Assembly: GCA_003988855.1 (NCBI GenBank)
Contig: QYAI01000001.1
Span: 1 to 64,000, forward strand
Length of the DNA: 64,000 nt
Direction of reading: 5' to 3'
Source of the DNA: Arachnopeziza araneosa
Taxonomy: Eukaryota > Ascomycota > Leotiomycetes > Helotiales > Arachnopezizaceae
Part shown: positions 10,543 to 22,139 of the stretch, one piece after another
How the letters are laid out: every line of letters begins with the position of its first letter
Position numbering within the stretch: position 1 is the stretch's first letter
The notes under the pieces: model-generated
The model's database searches: none
What the model was told of the DNA's origin: nothing
The model's input: only the letters and a program-made list of their open reading frames with translations
Position numbers and translations under genes: made by a program

Positions 10543-11705
10543 ATGTCTCACAGTAAGCGTATTTCCTCTCACTTTTTGACATGTGTGCTAATTTAACTAG
10601 GCAAGCGGAATACCTCGCGAGCTGTGTTCACATCTCATGAGCGCTCTATGGCCAAGGCAGCGTGGAGTTCCACAACTGCCAGACTTTCACGAGAGTCCTT
10701 TCTTCCATTTGCTTCATGTCGATTATGCTTACAACCTGCCATAACCCCTGTATCTTGCTCTCACGGCGACATCTTTTGCAGGGAGTGTGCACTGAGCAAT
10801 ATTCTTTCTCAGAAGAAAGAAATCAAACGTCTAGAGAAGACTAGAGAAAGAGAAGATAAGGAAGCCGAAGAGAATATAGAGCGAGATGAGGCTGAAGCGA
10901 AGGAAAGAGCTGTTCAAGAATTTGAAAAGATTCAGATGGGCCTAGAAGCCAAACTGGGGGGTTCTTCGAGTAACAAGAAGATTATCGGCAGGGAAGATGG
11001 AAAGATTCAAGTAGAGGAGGATGTTGTAGACGGAAAGCGAGGTGAGAAACGGAAATTTGAGCTGGATGAAGAAGAGCTTCTCCGGATAGCTCGTGACGAA
11101 CGGACCAAGGCAAGAAAGGCTATTGATGATGAGCATGTAAGATCCATAAACTTTCTTGGGAAACCATATTAATCAGTGTCAAGGCTTCGAGAGCAACATT
11201 GCCATCATTCTGGGTGCCATCAGTTACTCCCACATCAAACACCAATACGACACTTCACAACATCGTCAAAAAGACTAAACAGTCACCTGTGTGCCCCGCA
11301 TCTCCAGCTAATAAGCCACACAATTATTCGTTACACAGCCTAATCACCGTTGCCTTCACAGAGGAGAAGGACAGCGGTACTGGAAAGACTCAGCGAATTT
11401 GCCCCTCGTGCAAGAAATCTCTCAGCAACACATCAAAAGCAACCCTTGCAAATCCTTGTGGTCATGTTCTATGTAAGAGCTGCGTCACCAAATTCATGAC
11501 GCCTACCGGAATTCATGATCCTCATGCGCCAGATGTCGACCAAAATGCTATTGTGTGCTATGTCTGTGATGCTGTCTTATCGAGAGAGCGCGATCCGAAA
11601 TCACGTGGTGGTGCTGGCTTGATTGAAATTCAATGCGAGGGGACTGGCTTTGCCAGTGGAGGCTCAAACAAAGTCCAGAAGGATGGCGTTGCTTTTCAGT
11701 GTTGA
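10543..11705 (+). CDS. NOSIP-like RING/U-box-type E3 ubiquitin ligase
   Basis: Three exons (10543-10552, 10601-11136, 11184-11705) give about 355 residues. The first exon encodes only three codons and one base. Splicing yields [19 protein letters not shown], the typical NOSIP N-terminus. The first zinc-binding region is [17 protein letters not shown] with [14 protein letters not shown] long charged coiled coil (about residues 75-180) follows, then [11 protein letters not shown], a hallmark before the second half. The second ring-like domain is CPSCKKSL...CGHVLCKSC...CYVCDAVL. In animals NOSIP ubiquitinates targets and associates with spliceosomes. The fungal protein is probably nuclear, with its substrates unknown. 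The intron acceptor at 11183 was chosen because the nearer AG breaks the frame. Confidence 0.88.
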
Positions 11706-12838
11706 CCCACCATATTTCAGCTCCAAGTTGCGGTGTATTTGGGAAGTCTAGAATTCAATAAGTCCTATCACATCTAGATGACGACAACTAGCTCGGTAGC
11801 CGAATGTATAATTGAGCATTTCAAGAAGTGAACTTGCTGAACGAGTGTATTCACGAACGAGCAATTGGTATACAAAAGAGCACATGAGATGAAATACTAG
11901 CTTCGCTCTATGCAAAGAACGATGCGGTGAGCAAGAGAACATTTCATAAAGAACACGATTATGGCCAATGTCATATAGACGGATATACGTATACAGAGTT
12001 TTCTGTAATATTCCCAGACATAGGTATCATCTCAACGATATTCTCAAGCAGCCAAGCCCCCCTTCAAGGCCCAATTTCGAAAATCTGTTTTTAGCTCGGT
12101 GTGCTGCGAGCCAGGGAGGAAGAAATTACTTAGGGTTCTAACCGAGGCTCTTAAAGCTGGAGAATAACTGCTGTAAGGCGGAATTTCCTGCAAAATGATA
12201 TGGCAAATGACAAGAAAGGGAGATTGTGGCGCCCTTCAACAATCCAAACTCAGATCGAGATGCACGAAAGATACTGATTTCGATTGAAGGAAGAAACATA
12301 CACCAAAGAGACCACAGCCTAATTTCCAACAAGTAGGAAGATAAGAAATTTTGGCGGTATCTTAGTAGCTCAAGGGCGTCTATTTCATGTTTCATATATC
12401 AGAAGTGTGACGTCTTTTAAAGGGTTTTGACAGTCTTCCATCAAGGTCAAAGTTACATCACGTGACCAAAGATGAAATAGAGGAGGTTGGATCAGTAGCT
12501 CTAGCAGAACTTGGTGTGAGATAGAGTAGAGTGCTATGATAAAATTCCAATTGAGACAAGTAATCTAAATGCTAAGTTGCACCCGCTGCGATTTATAAAT
12601 AAACGAACAAAATGAAGTTCAACTCAAGACCCGCAAACCTGAGGCAACAATCTCCGCACCAGAATTGTGTCACCTATCACCTGCTCTCCTTTCTTTTTCA
12701 AGTCCAATCCTCTTCCAATAGCAACTAAATCATTCCGTCTAATATTTTACCAAGTCTCACCTTTAGCAGAGCAACTTCAGTATCTTCAGTTTATTCCTTT
12801 ATCAATTTGGTCCGGCCACTTTTCACAGCCTTATCAAC
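11706..12838. other. Intergenic region upstream of the HET gene
   Basis: I found no gene here. Short minus-strand frames have no recognisable domain. ACGTGACC near 12460 is an E-box-like CACGTG element, with no further support for function. Confidence 0.4.
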
Positions 12839-14574
12839 ATGCGCCTACTTCAAACATCTAAAATCGAACTCCACGAGTTCTTTGATGCTCAAATACCTGA
12901 TTATGCTATTCTCTCTCACCGGTGGGAGGACGGTGAGGTCACCTTTCAGCTCTTCGAGAGTGGAAAGGGCAAGGATTTACCAGGCTATCAAAAGATACTC
13001 AACTGCTGTGCAAAGGCAGCTTCGGATGGTTGGGAATATATCGTAAGTGGTCACTAGATATACTGAGCATATTGCTGACGGAGTTCGGGTGGTAGTGGAT
13101 CGACTCGTGTTGCATTGATAAATCAAGCAGCTCTGAACTCTCTGAAGCGATTAATTCTATGTACAAGTGGTATGAGTACGCAAGAGTATGCTATGCATAT
13201 TTATGTGACGTAGATACTTGTGAGAGTGTCGAATCAGCCCTACGTCTTAGTCAGTGGTTTACTAGAGGCTGGACATTACAAGAACTTTTAGCCCCTGAAA
13301 GATTAGAATTTTACGATCAAAATTGGATTGAAATCGGTACAAAGCAAAGCATTTCATGGTTACTCGCAGAAATAACAGGCATTCAGAGAGACATTCTAGA
13401 CAACAAATCGAGAGAAGATTACTATCCTGCATGTATAGCGCAGAAAATGTCCTGGGCTGCGAAAAGGAAGACAACCAGAGCAGAAGACTTGGCTTATTGT
13501 CTCATGGGGATTTTTGGTATCAATATGCCCCTTCTGTACGGCGAAGGGGCTGAAAACGCTTTTGTAAGGCTTCAGACAGAGATCATGGCCAAGTCGTCTG
13601 ATGAAACCATATTTGCATGGGATTATCCGAATATGGATAGGACCACGTTACCTCTGCTAGCAGAACATCCTTCGTGGTTTGCAAGAAGCGGCAACGTCGA
13701 ATCTCTACCTATGGGGACAATAGTTCAGCGATCAACTGCCCACCAATGGACCAGTAACGGAGTGCGTATCGAAGTGTCACAGATTCCTAATGAAAATCTC
13801 GAACTGGGAAGCATCAAAGATTTTCTACTGATCTTGAACGCTTTGAAACATGAGCCACACACTGATTTCGAATATTACAGTGTTGTGGCACTGCAAATGA
13901 CTAGAAAATATGTTGCCGGAAGCACCTTTGCGGATCCTTGGTGTCGACAACGAGACTTAGCGGTGGTAAAAACCCCCATAGTACATCGTCGCCTAGTCCT
14001 GGCTAAATACCGAGAAATCATCTACGTTCCACAGATTAAGAAATCTGCGTCCTTTTATACTCTTCCCTTCAAAACTTTGATTCGTACCCACAACCTTGCT
14101 GAATATGGGTTTACTCTGTTTGATGATAATGATTGGTCTTCCGAAGATGAAAGTGGCCTACACTATGTCGGAAAAAATGTAACTGGGGACTTGGTCCTGG
14201 AGAATCCTATCAGTGAAATGATTCCGAGAGCTGAATGTGGACTTTTATTTAGCAATAGCAGCACAAGATTCGTTCTTCTGATGAATATATGCCATCAGCT
14301 TTCATGTATTCTGCAGTCAGAACTTCTGTATCATGGACAGGAGATGGATGAGATGCATCAGATGGGAAGATTGAAGAAGCCAGACTTCCCATTTTGGAGT
14401 TCGACAGGCTACTATGAATGTTGGCACCAAGATAGGTCCTCGTTTCATTTGAATGATAACTTGCACGTGTCAGCAAGACTGAAGCTAGGCAGAGAGTCTG
14501 GAGAACTTGTCAGCATTGTTGATGTTGCAATCGGTGCTAAGCCTGAATGGGTGAGGGGGATTAAAACTCAATAA
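12839..14574 (+). CDS. HET-domain (heterokaryon incompatibility) protein
   Basis: Two exons (12839-13042 and 13096-14574) encode about 560 residues. The start MRLLQTSKIELHEFFD and the phrase YAILSHRWEDGEVTF open the HET domain. The second exon begins with WIDSCCIDKSSSSELSEAIN, then YEYARVCYAYLCDV and WFTRGWTLQELLAP, covering the three conserved HET blocks within roughly residues 1-190. TRAEDLAYCLMGIFGINMPLLYGEG is the usual segment after the domain. The remaining ~300 residues resemble the variable C-terminal half of HET proteins, with no extra domain I can name. HET proteins act in the cytoplasm to trigger cell death on fusion of incompatible hyphae; many copies have no known partner. This copy looks intact. 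Confidence 0.92.
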
Positions 14575-15215
14575 ATATTTATATCAAATTATGAATACAA
14601 TATATAAATACAAGCTTGCGAACTTCAGTTACTAATAATCTTCGTAGTAAACCTTTTAGAAAAACAGTTTTGTCATTGGGTCTGTATTGACAATTTGGTT
14701 CCCATTGTGATATGCTCGCTACAGCAAAAATGCGTGAACTACCTGCTTAGGCTAGGTAGGTACCTCACTTGAGCTGTTGTTAAGCGACCCCAACCTATTG
14801 CCACGAAGCCACCGCCGCATAATACAAATGGAACATTTGCTAGGATAGTTTCTGCCATTTTCTACATGACGTTCACTGATCTCTTCCGCGCTCTGGAACC
14901 AAGTGGGGCTATGCAAGAGCCGAGAATCAATCATATCCCTCTGATCTATTCTACAATATTTAAAGTCGAGAATCTGAAAACTACGGTCATGTGTGGATTA
15001 AGGTTGGGACGATTACTTCATGTGATTATTTAGAGTAGCTATCTTCGCAGATATAAATTTGACATTATGAAAAACACACTAATGAAGAAACGCTTCTCTC
15101 AGTACTCTTCGACACGGACCAATGCTTTCGAAACCCATCACCACTCATGATCATCCTGACCCCTGTCCATTTGTGCATCAAGTAGTTCTGTGACCTAAAG
15201 CGAGGTTAGATTGAA
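14575..15215. other. AT-rich spacer between HET gene and deaminase A
   Basis: There is no credible gene. It contains the 3' ends of two convergent genes. The reading frame of deaminase A could gain a short extra exon here if an intron at about 15263 is used, since GTATGT-like and AG sites are present. Confidence 0.4.
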
Positions 15216-17166
15216 CTAAACTTGAAAACTGAAGAGTTGGTTCGTTGATGGGCTACATACCATCTGATTAGGTTGTGGCGTACTTTTCACAACAACATTA
15301 ATGTTGTCAAGATTCGAGTTCAGGAGGGATTGGATACAAGCTTTGAGCTGTCGCTCATCTTTCACCCTAATCTGATCGTTGAAGCACAGAAAATCTCGGT
15401 CCTCATTGTAAGCGAGCCCAGCTTGATCATCAGCTCGCATGATCTGAACCAGGTTTGCCCATGACGCATAACCAGAAGATGAATCAATTATATCACTGAT
15501 TTGAACTATTTCCTGTCTGTTGGGATCATTGAATCGCGCGATGTGAAAGACCATTTCCAAGCTCCGTCTCTCGGAATAGGTTTGTGACAAATGATCTGTC
15601 GCAAGGGAGATGTCATCTCTACTGTAGATAGAATCAGAATCAGTTGGTGTTAACCTTTCCTGTTCCATCCGGCGAGACATTGACCGATTTTCCGTTCCTA
15701 GTGTTGAGTCGCTGCTGGGTTCCGACTCTATTTGCGTTTCAATAGAAGATTGATCTAGCAATCTTCCCGAAAGTAAGTCTGTTATGCCAGTAAGAGACAC
15801 ACCGGCCGTAGAATCCGCAGGAATAGGTCTGCGCGTAGTTCCTAAGCGATCCTTAAGGTCTTTTCTTGCAGCTGCCTGCATCACGTCACTTAACTCCCCT
15901 ATGATAACCTTACGTTGTTGATAAACACTCAAGTCGGCTGCTCCTGGAGGCTTCCAAGAGGTGTAAAGTTTCTGGTGGCATGACGAAACATAGAAGGCAT
16001 CTGGATGTTTCTCCATGAATAGATGACATAAATAGCAAGACTTTTTGCTCACTCCGATGAATTTAAATAGGGGCTTAAGTTGAGGGTGATGATCGTAAAA
16101 ATCGATCAATTGCATCTCGGCATGAGCTACAAGATCTGTTGAGCAGGCTCTCCGAAAGTGGTCTTCTGGATTCGCCGGATTCCAGATCTGAGCAAATTGA
16201 CGGATAATTTCTCTTGCCTTGTTCCCATCCACTCTCCCTAGTACGCAAGATAAAGGCATACCCTGTTCCGATTCTCGATATTTCACTTTTGGCGGTGCGT
16301 TCACAGGTTCGACAATCATAGGATTCACAAGATCATGACGTTCGAAAGCGAGTTGTACTAATGCTCTTGCTGCAACTCCATAACGCCCTAGTTTAAAAAT
16401 AATGGAAACCCAACGTGGTAAAGAGTCCTCGTTTCTTTGGAATGCGATCTTGAGAAATTCGATATGGTGCTTTTTAGCCCTCTGAGCCCATCTTATGTAC
16501 CTGATAAGGGCTTCTGACCCCGCGTGGGAAGGCATATCCTTGAAAGTGAAACCATCTTTCACCCAATCTAAGAATTTCTGGACATTATTTGGGGATGGAT
16601 TCGACGGGTGTTGCATAAGAATCTGTTCAATAGTCGATAAAGGCTCCTGAAAGGCTGCTTCTGACTTGCGGATATCTCTTAGATAGTATCGAATTTTTTC
16701 AATGTCAAGTTCAATTATGCGACTCAAAATATCCTCCTCTCCCCTGCCGGAATCGTACACTGAAAATGACAATGATATCAATAAAAGATAGAAACTAAGG
16801 ATAAGAGGCGAGCTTACCTTGACTCGCAATTTTGCCTAATATACTTACGATCTCGCGAAGTTGCTTCAGGGTTTGGTCAGACACACCGGCATTGCTGGCG
16901 ACTCGAATTACAGTTCCTTCGGGGCCCCCTTCTTCCATGCAGGCGGCAGAGACACTTCTGCCATCTTTCCTGATACAGCAAAGAAGTGCGAACGAGTCGA
17001 GAAATTTTCGTCTGAGTAACCTCTCTCTTGGTGATTCAATCTCATGCGGATCCTGATCCAGACCATATGCAGTAGGCTCACCCCGCACGGGATCCAGTAG
17101 ATGCAGGAGCACAACAATTTGAATAAAGCGACTTCTCACAGTGCCAGTGATTTCGAAAGCCATCAT
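15216..17166 (-). CDS. OTT_1508-like deaminase-domain protein (paralog A)
   Basis: Two minus-strand exons (17166-16818 and 16759-15216) give about 630 residues. The catalytic core of the OTT_1508-like deaminase family is seen as LVAHAEMQLIDFYD (HAE at about 329-331) and GVSKKSCYLCHLF (CxxC at about 358-361). The histidine and two cysteines would bind zinc, and the glutamate would shuttle the proton. An N-terminal block (AACMEEG...TVIRVASNAG) and an IFKLGRYGVAARALVQLA helix are shared with the second copy at 19227-21271. The C-terminal third is variable, Ser/Thr-rich, then folds again near the end. Related deaminases act on nucleic-acid bases or nucleotides in microbial conflict, but the substrate in fungi is not known to me. 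All catalytic residues are present. The C-terminus is uncertain because a late intron is possible. Confidence 0.8.
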
Positions 17167-17446
17167 TTACCAAGGTTATGTCGTCAGCAGAGCTTTCCAA
17201 TTTCCAGAATTTGGTCTCAGGATTTCAGAGTTTGATCGGGATAAGGATAACGACGACCAAACAACAGTGCCCATTGAGTTGAAATCGAAGTTGGTAGAAA
17301 TTTCTTGGGGATTGTTTCCATTAGCCAGCAGCAGTGCACACCAGGTTGAAATGGAAGCTGATGGAAATGCCTTTGGGAATCTTCTCACCAGCCAACAACA
17401 GCTGCCAAACTATTCTAGACCATGCGCCACCATCAATCCAGCTGGG

Positions 17447-17636
17447 ACAGCTGGATCATGACTCCACGTAGTGAGGCCTAGGATCAAAAAAACTTGGCCA
17501 AAACCGCCCTGTGAATATGGCTGCATGATTGCAAGACTGGAACAGCTGGATCATGGGTCCACTCATAGTAAGGCCTATAACCAGAAAAAATAGGCAAAAA
17601 ACGCCTTGTGGATAAGATTGCGTGAGGGCAAGGCTA
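17447..17636. repeat. Two imperfect ~95-bp tandem copies
   Basis: Copies begin ACAGCTGGATCATG at 17447 and again at 17542, and run on through GGCCTA-, AAAAA- and CGCC-containing stretches in the same order. Identity is moderate by eye. They lie in the spacer between the divergent deaminase A and C2H2 genes, upstream of both. Confidence 0.65.
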
Positions 17637-17916
17637 ACTTAAACGCCTGCGAGTAGCATTCGTGGTAATTCGAATGCTGTACAACATGATATGCATGAGA
17701 CGAGGCCTACGATTTGACTAGCCAATCATGTACCAACCAATCACAAGCAACACCCACCGAATATCTCTACATCTATATTTCTTTCCACCCCTCTCTTTTT
17801 TCTTTGCCGTGAGAAATTCAGTCACGAAGCTTGTCATTCTTTTTGTGTTATCACAGACCTTCTCCCTCTTTCTAACCTCTTACCTCTATCTTCCCAAGGC
17901 CTAGAAAATTCAACAA

Positions 17917-18658
17917 TGTCATCACTTTACTAGAGTGATGCAGACATCTCTGGACAAGGTCAGGCCGCTGTTTGCAGTACCGATGCTACTGTTGAGCAAC
18001 GGTCCGATCTTGGTTCAAGCCCACCTAAGACGATAAATCCCAAATATCTGGATTCAACACTTTACCAGCAGCCCGGATATAACGTCTCTACTTCTCCTAC
18101 CCAGCCGCAGGAACTCAACACCAACCCTATTGCGAATGATCACGAAAACTTAGCTCCTTCTTCTTCTGCCCAAATCCAAGATTCTCCCCCGGAACCGATC
18201 GATGATAATTTCGGAGAGTACTTTGATATGCCTCCTGATGGCATAAACGAATCGCTAGAAAGGCCTATTGATGCCACAAATGAATCGTCACAAGGGCCTG
18301 TCGTCCCACAATTCGAATGTGAATTTTGTTACGAGAATTTCACCCAAAAACATCAGCTCAAGTAAGTCTTGTTCAATTCTCATTTCAACGGATCTGATGG
18401 TTGACGTGGGCATGTTGCAGCACACATCTGAAAGTCCACATCCGACCCTTCCCATGCCCTTTTCCCTCATGCCCTTTCCCTGGTGCCCGATACAAGAAAG
18501 ATCTCTCTCGCCATATCAATGCAGTTCACAAAGAAGTACCCGGTACTCAGCTATACTTCTGTCCGATGGAAGCATGCAGATTTTCAGAAGCGAATGGGGA
18601 AGGAAACCCTAGGTTAGATAACTTGAGAAGACATATGAAGACTATGCATCCAGAGTAA
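17917..18658 (+). pseudogene. Small C2H2 zinc-finger gene with an in-frame stop at codon 6
   Basis: Two exons (to 18362 and from 18421) read through a C2H2 protein: FECEFCYENFTQKHQL..THLKVH, then CPFPSCPFPGARYKKDLSRHINAVH, then CPMEACRFSE...LDNLRRHMKTMH, three fingers ending at a stop at 18656. Upstream of the fingers, a Ser/Pro-rich frame is open back to an ATG at 17917, but ATG-TCA-TCA-CTT-TAC is followed by TAG. The next in-frame ATG is 18228, which would still include all three fingers. So it is either a recent nonsense allele, a gene starting at 18228, or an assembly error. It sits between the two deaminase paralogs, in the same direction as copy B and divergent from copy A. Confidence 0.6.
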
Positions 18659-18659
18659 G

Positions 18660-19226
18660 CCGAGGCAGATTACTAGATCTTATATCAGATGAAATACACT
18701 CTTTATAGCTGTCTTCATCGTCTGAAATTTCAGAGTGACAATAATTAGTTCAAATTCTGCCTAGCAAATATTTTCTGGAGGAAGCGGAACGGTTAATACG
18801 AGAAACATGTATAAATGAATTCTATTTCGTATATGCCCCTTTTGAGGCCTTTAAAAGCCCCTCGCAATCCCAAAAACTCGCAAGATACTTCTTCATTCAA
18901 TTCTGAGATGAGTGGGTGCAATTCGTTATCCCGATAGCCCCGTGGGACCCATGTAACAGGCCTCATTCATGCCGTCACCCGTGGAGCGAATCGCCAAGAA
19001 ACACAATCAACAGTTCTGTACACCGACAATTAAGTGTATAGAGCTTCTATATACTGTCTACTACTTCTCTATTCATCATATTCGTTATGCCGTGTGATAT
19101 TTTTCGTCTCAATCCGCCTTCTCTTGGTTGACACAGGTAGATAGCTCATTCTCGATCGAGCTCTGGATCCTGAGAGAGTCTGACGGGCAATCATGTCAAT
19201 CGACCCAGTCTACTTTGGTCAACAGG
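18660..19226. other. Spacer upstream of deaminase B
   Basis: No gene is seen. The frame of the next gene is open from 19128 but begins with a TTG, so I place the start at the ATG at 19227. Confidence 0.4.
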
Positions 19227-21271
19227 ATGTGGAAGAGTTCGATTACACGAGAGCAGTTGCGGGAAAGCATCTGCCGCCTCAAAAAGCTCAATGAGGTTCC
19301 TGAAGCTGCAAGAGAGAATCAGTTGATAACAGACACGGGCACAACACATCGTTTGAGCATCGGAAGGGAGACTGAGGTTGCCAGTAATCTGGCCTTCCTT
19401 TCTGCTCTCACAGATAATCCTCTGCGAGTGATGGCTGTGTGCATTGAAGAGCATCCCAGCGGAGAAAGATCCACAATTCGAATAGCCTCAAACAGTGGAG
19501 ACCTCTCCGAAGTTACTGATGGATTCAGAGCACTTGCCAAGGTTCTAGAGACAGCTGCACATTGGAGTAGGTATACTTTGAGGTGCCTTAGAACTGGCTA
19601 ACGGTGGCAGATAATTCAAGATCAGAAGATGTCGAGTCACTCTTTCAACAAGTCATTATCCTCAACCGTAATCGAATCCTCTGTCGACTACGTTCTCGAC
19701 ACGCTAAATTGACTAAAAAGATAAAGCAGCCACTCATAGCCCAATTAAGCCGAACAGTTCACGACAAGTCTGTAAAGAAGAAACCTGGGGTCTTGAAAAC
19801 CAATCTAGGCGCTATAAGACGTGGTGCACGAGCTCTGGAAATCTTATTCGATAAACTCGAAAGCATACAAGAGTCTAGCACTAAGGATACCAAGGGACTC
19901 ACCATTCTTGGAAATATTGTAAAGGCTGCCTACGAGTACACCAAAGAAAACGATCTAAGTGCTGCTCTCGAAGATTTTTCCGGAGATCCAAGTCTAAAAG
20001 GGCATCTTCCACAGGCCGTAGGCAAGCTTGGACGGTACTATTCCGCGGCTCTGGAACTCGTATGTGCTGCAAGAGATAGAAGTTGCCGGATCTTTCAGCA
20101 CATCGAGGTTGAACCTTTTCAGATCTCGACGCCCATGGGCGTGACGACAGATCATGAGAAGATCCACGCCGAGATTCAAATTCTCTTTTACTACGAGCTC
20201 CACCCGGATCTTCCACGCCCAAGAATCATTTCTTCTAGCAAAAGCGCCTGCTACTTGTGTAATCTCTTCTTCAAATTGCACGGTGCATTTCAAATTCCTC
20301 GCACACACGGCAGACTATACGAGAAATGGATCTTGCCAGACTGGCTCGAGATCTCGGACGAAAGACAAGAAAGTCTCAGCAGTGTTGTATCAAGACTGCG
20401 ACAAACCTTGAGGAACGAGAGTCAAAAGGCCTCAAGGCTGACGCAGAGATACCCCCATCCAAACGAGAGCGTCCTGCTTCCACTCGCGCAATGGCCTTCG
20501 ACATCCGCGATAATTCACAATGAGCTATCCACCGCAGTACCCTCATCTTCTACGATTATATCGCGGCGACAAGTGAATCAGTGTAGGGCAAGTACATTGT
20601 CGTTGAGCACAGAGATGCCTTTGACTCCACCAAGAACACCACAAGAACATCCTGACGACAACAACAATAACAAGCCATCTGAGGATGAAAGAGAACAGGT
20701 GGATGGCGAGCAAGAACATACTCATAGCAAGAAAGAGCACATTGACTGCGAGAAAGAACATACTGATAGCGAGAAAGGGTATACTGACCACCAGAAGGAG
20801 CACATTGACCGCGAGAAAGAGCACACGGACGATAAGAAAGAACATACCAACCCCAACACCAAGCCCAACAACCCCCAAACCTCTCAACCCAAACCCTCAA
20901 CCACCACCCTCTTCGCCAGCAACCATCTCGCCGACCCAGCCCTTCCCAACCCAACCTGTCACCTCACCCTCCACCGCAATGACCTACCCTTCGCCCAACC
21001 TATCATAACAACCACGCCATCCCTCCGCCTGCAAATCGACGGCCTATCACTCACCATCGAGTTCCTCCAGGTCTTTTCGGGCCAGGTATCGATCACGCAG
21101 AGTGAGGATGTGGCTGTGCAGGGGGATGTGGAGCAGGTGATTGATGTCGGGGATATCCCATGTGCGAGTGAGCTGAGGGTGGGTTGTGTGGATGGTGAGG
21201 AGAAGGTGATGATTCAGTTGCGGGATCGGAGGAGGAGGTTGATATGTTTCATGTTTGAATGGACAGGTTAG
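19227..21271 (+). CDS. OTT_1508-like deaminase-domain protein (paralog B)
   Basis: Two exons (19227-19566, 19611-21271) encode about 666 residues. The N-terminal block VCIEEHPSG...IRIASNSGD parallels copy A. VGKLGRYYSAALELV precedes the deaminase core EKIHAEIQILFYYELH (HAE about 299-301) and SSKSACYLCNLFFKLHG (CxxC about 327-330), followed by THGRLYEKW. All zinc ligands and the catalytic glutamate are present. After residue ~460 comes a Pro/Ser-rich linker, a charged seven-residue repeat (see 20711-20851), another Pro-rich stretch and a C-terminal beta-rich domain. Overall identity to copy A is low outside the core, so this is an old duplication or independent gains. Expected to be cytosolic or nuclear; substrate unknown. 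Confidence 0.82.
20711..20851 (+). repeat. In-frame 21-bp coding minisatellite in deaminase B
   Basis: Six full 21-bp units and a partial seventh encode variants of K-E-H-[IT]-D-x-[EK]. The unit keeps reading frame, so copy number could vary without breaking the protein. It lies between the deaminase core and the C-terminal domain. Confidence 0.85.
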
Positions 21272-21503
21272 TTGGGATTTTTGGGTGAGTGATCTGTGCT
21301 GGCGTTTGGATCTCGCTACTGGTTTTCGATGAAGAGTTTACCAAATGATGCTCGTTCCATTCAAAGCCTCTTATCAATACTTAGCGATCTCGCGAATTGT
21401 TCGATAACACTGTCTATTGCGTATTAGATTAAAACTCCAAATGCAACCATTTTCAGCCTGTTGCCATATTCAATTCTAACCATTTCCCTTTCTTCCCTCT
21501 CAC

Positions 21504-22139
21504 CTAACAGAACTCACACTTCGTACTGGCAATCGCTCTGGTAGGGTACATGTCCAAACCACTCCTAGAAAAGCCTCCCGCCTGCCCAAAATTATTCTGG
21601 ACATCATTTTCCTGGCCCCTCACATCATCTGCACTGAAATGCCAAGTGCCATTATCGACACAGGGGGCATTAGTCAGACCACTATGAATCCAAATCAGTA
21701 CTCTTATCCAAAACCCGAAAATCGAATGGAATGGAGGATGGACATACCCGCAAGATCCAATATAAGCATGCGTCACGTTAAAGATAAACGTACTACCATC
21801 AGCGAAGAAACCGAAGGTAACATTGGGATTGCTGCAAGGAGCATTATACGGCGGCTCATCAAGTGCAAAATAATAGCTGTTGCTGTAGTAATAGCAAGTC
21901 GTGTTAAAGCCTTGAGGTTCAGGAGTAGGTGTATCCGTGATGTTGAACTGCCAGCTTGAGAGGGTTAGCTGAGGAGGTATCAGGGTAGGTAGAGGAGAAG
22001 CTTACTAGCCACCAGTCCCGTGACGAGTGTTGGAGAGAGTCAAGCCGGTGATGTACCAGGGCACGGGGACTTGAAATTGTTGAGCTGAGGCGGTGCTTAT
22101 CACCAAAGCTGCCAATGAGAGGAGAGTGGAGAGTTTCAT
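21504..22139 (-). CDS. Small secreted cysteine-containing protein (effector-like)
   Basis: Three minus-strand exons (22139-22006, 21954-21748, 21681-21504) in perfect phase give 172 residues. A signal peptide is clear: MKLSTLLSLAALVISTASA, with cleavage likely after ASA. The mature part has six cysteines (TTCYYYSN, APCSNPN, GSCGG, APCVDNG and the terminal KCEFC pair) and several N-x-S/T glycosylation sites. The opening VPWYITGLTLSNTRHGTGGYW and the FNITDTP segment resemble the AA1-like/Alt-a-1-type small secreted fungal proteins, but I am not certain of the family. Probable extracellular protein, possibly acting at the host or environmental interface. Effector status is inference. Confidence 0.75.

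Noticed and set aside
16832..17056. Plus-strand frame opposite the first deaminase A exon
   Set aside because: Antisense of a region with clear paralog-conserved protein sequence.
20543..20954. Long minus-strand frames opposite deaminase B
   Set aside because: Antisense shadows of the 21-bp coding repeat and Pro-rich linker; no start context, splice sites or domain.
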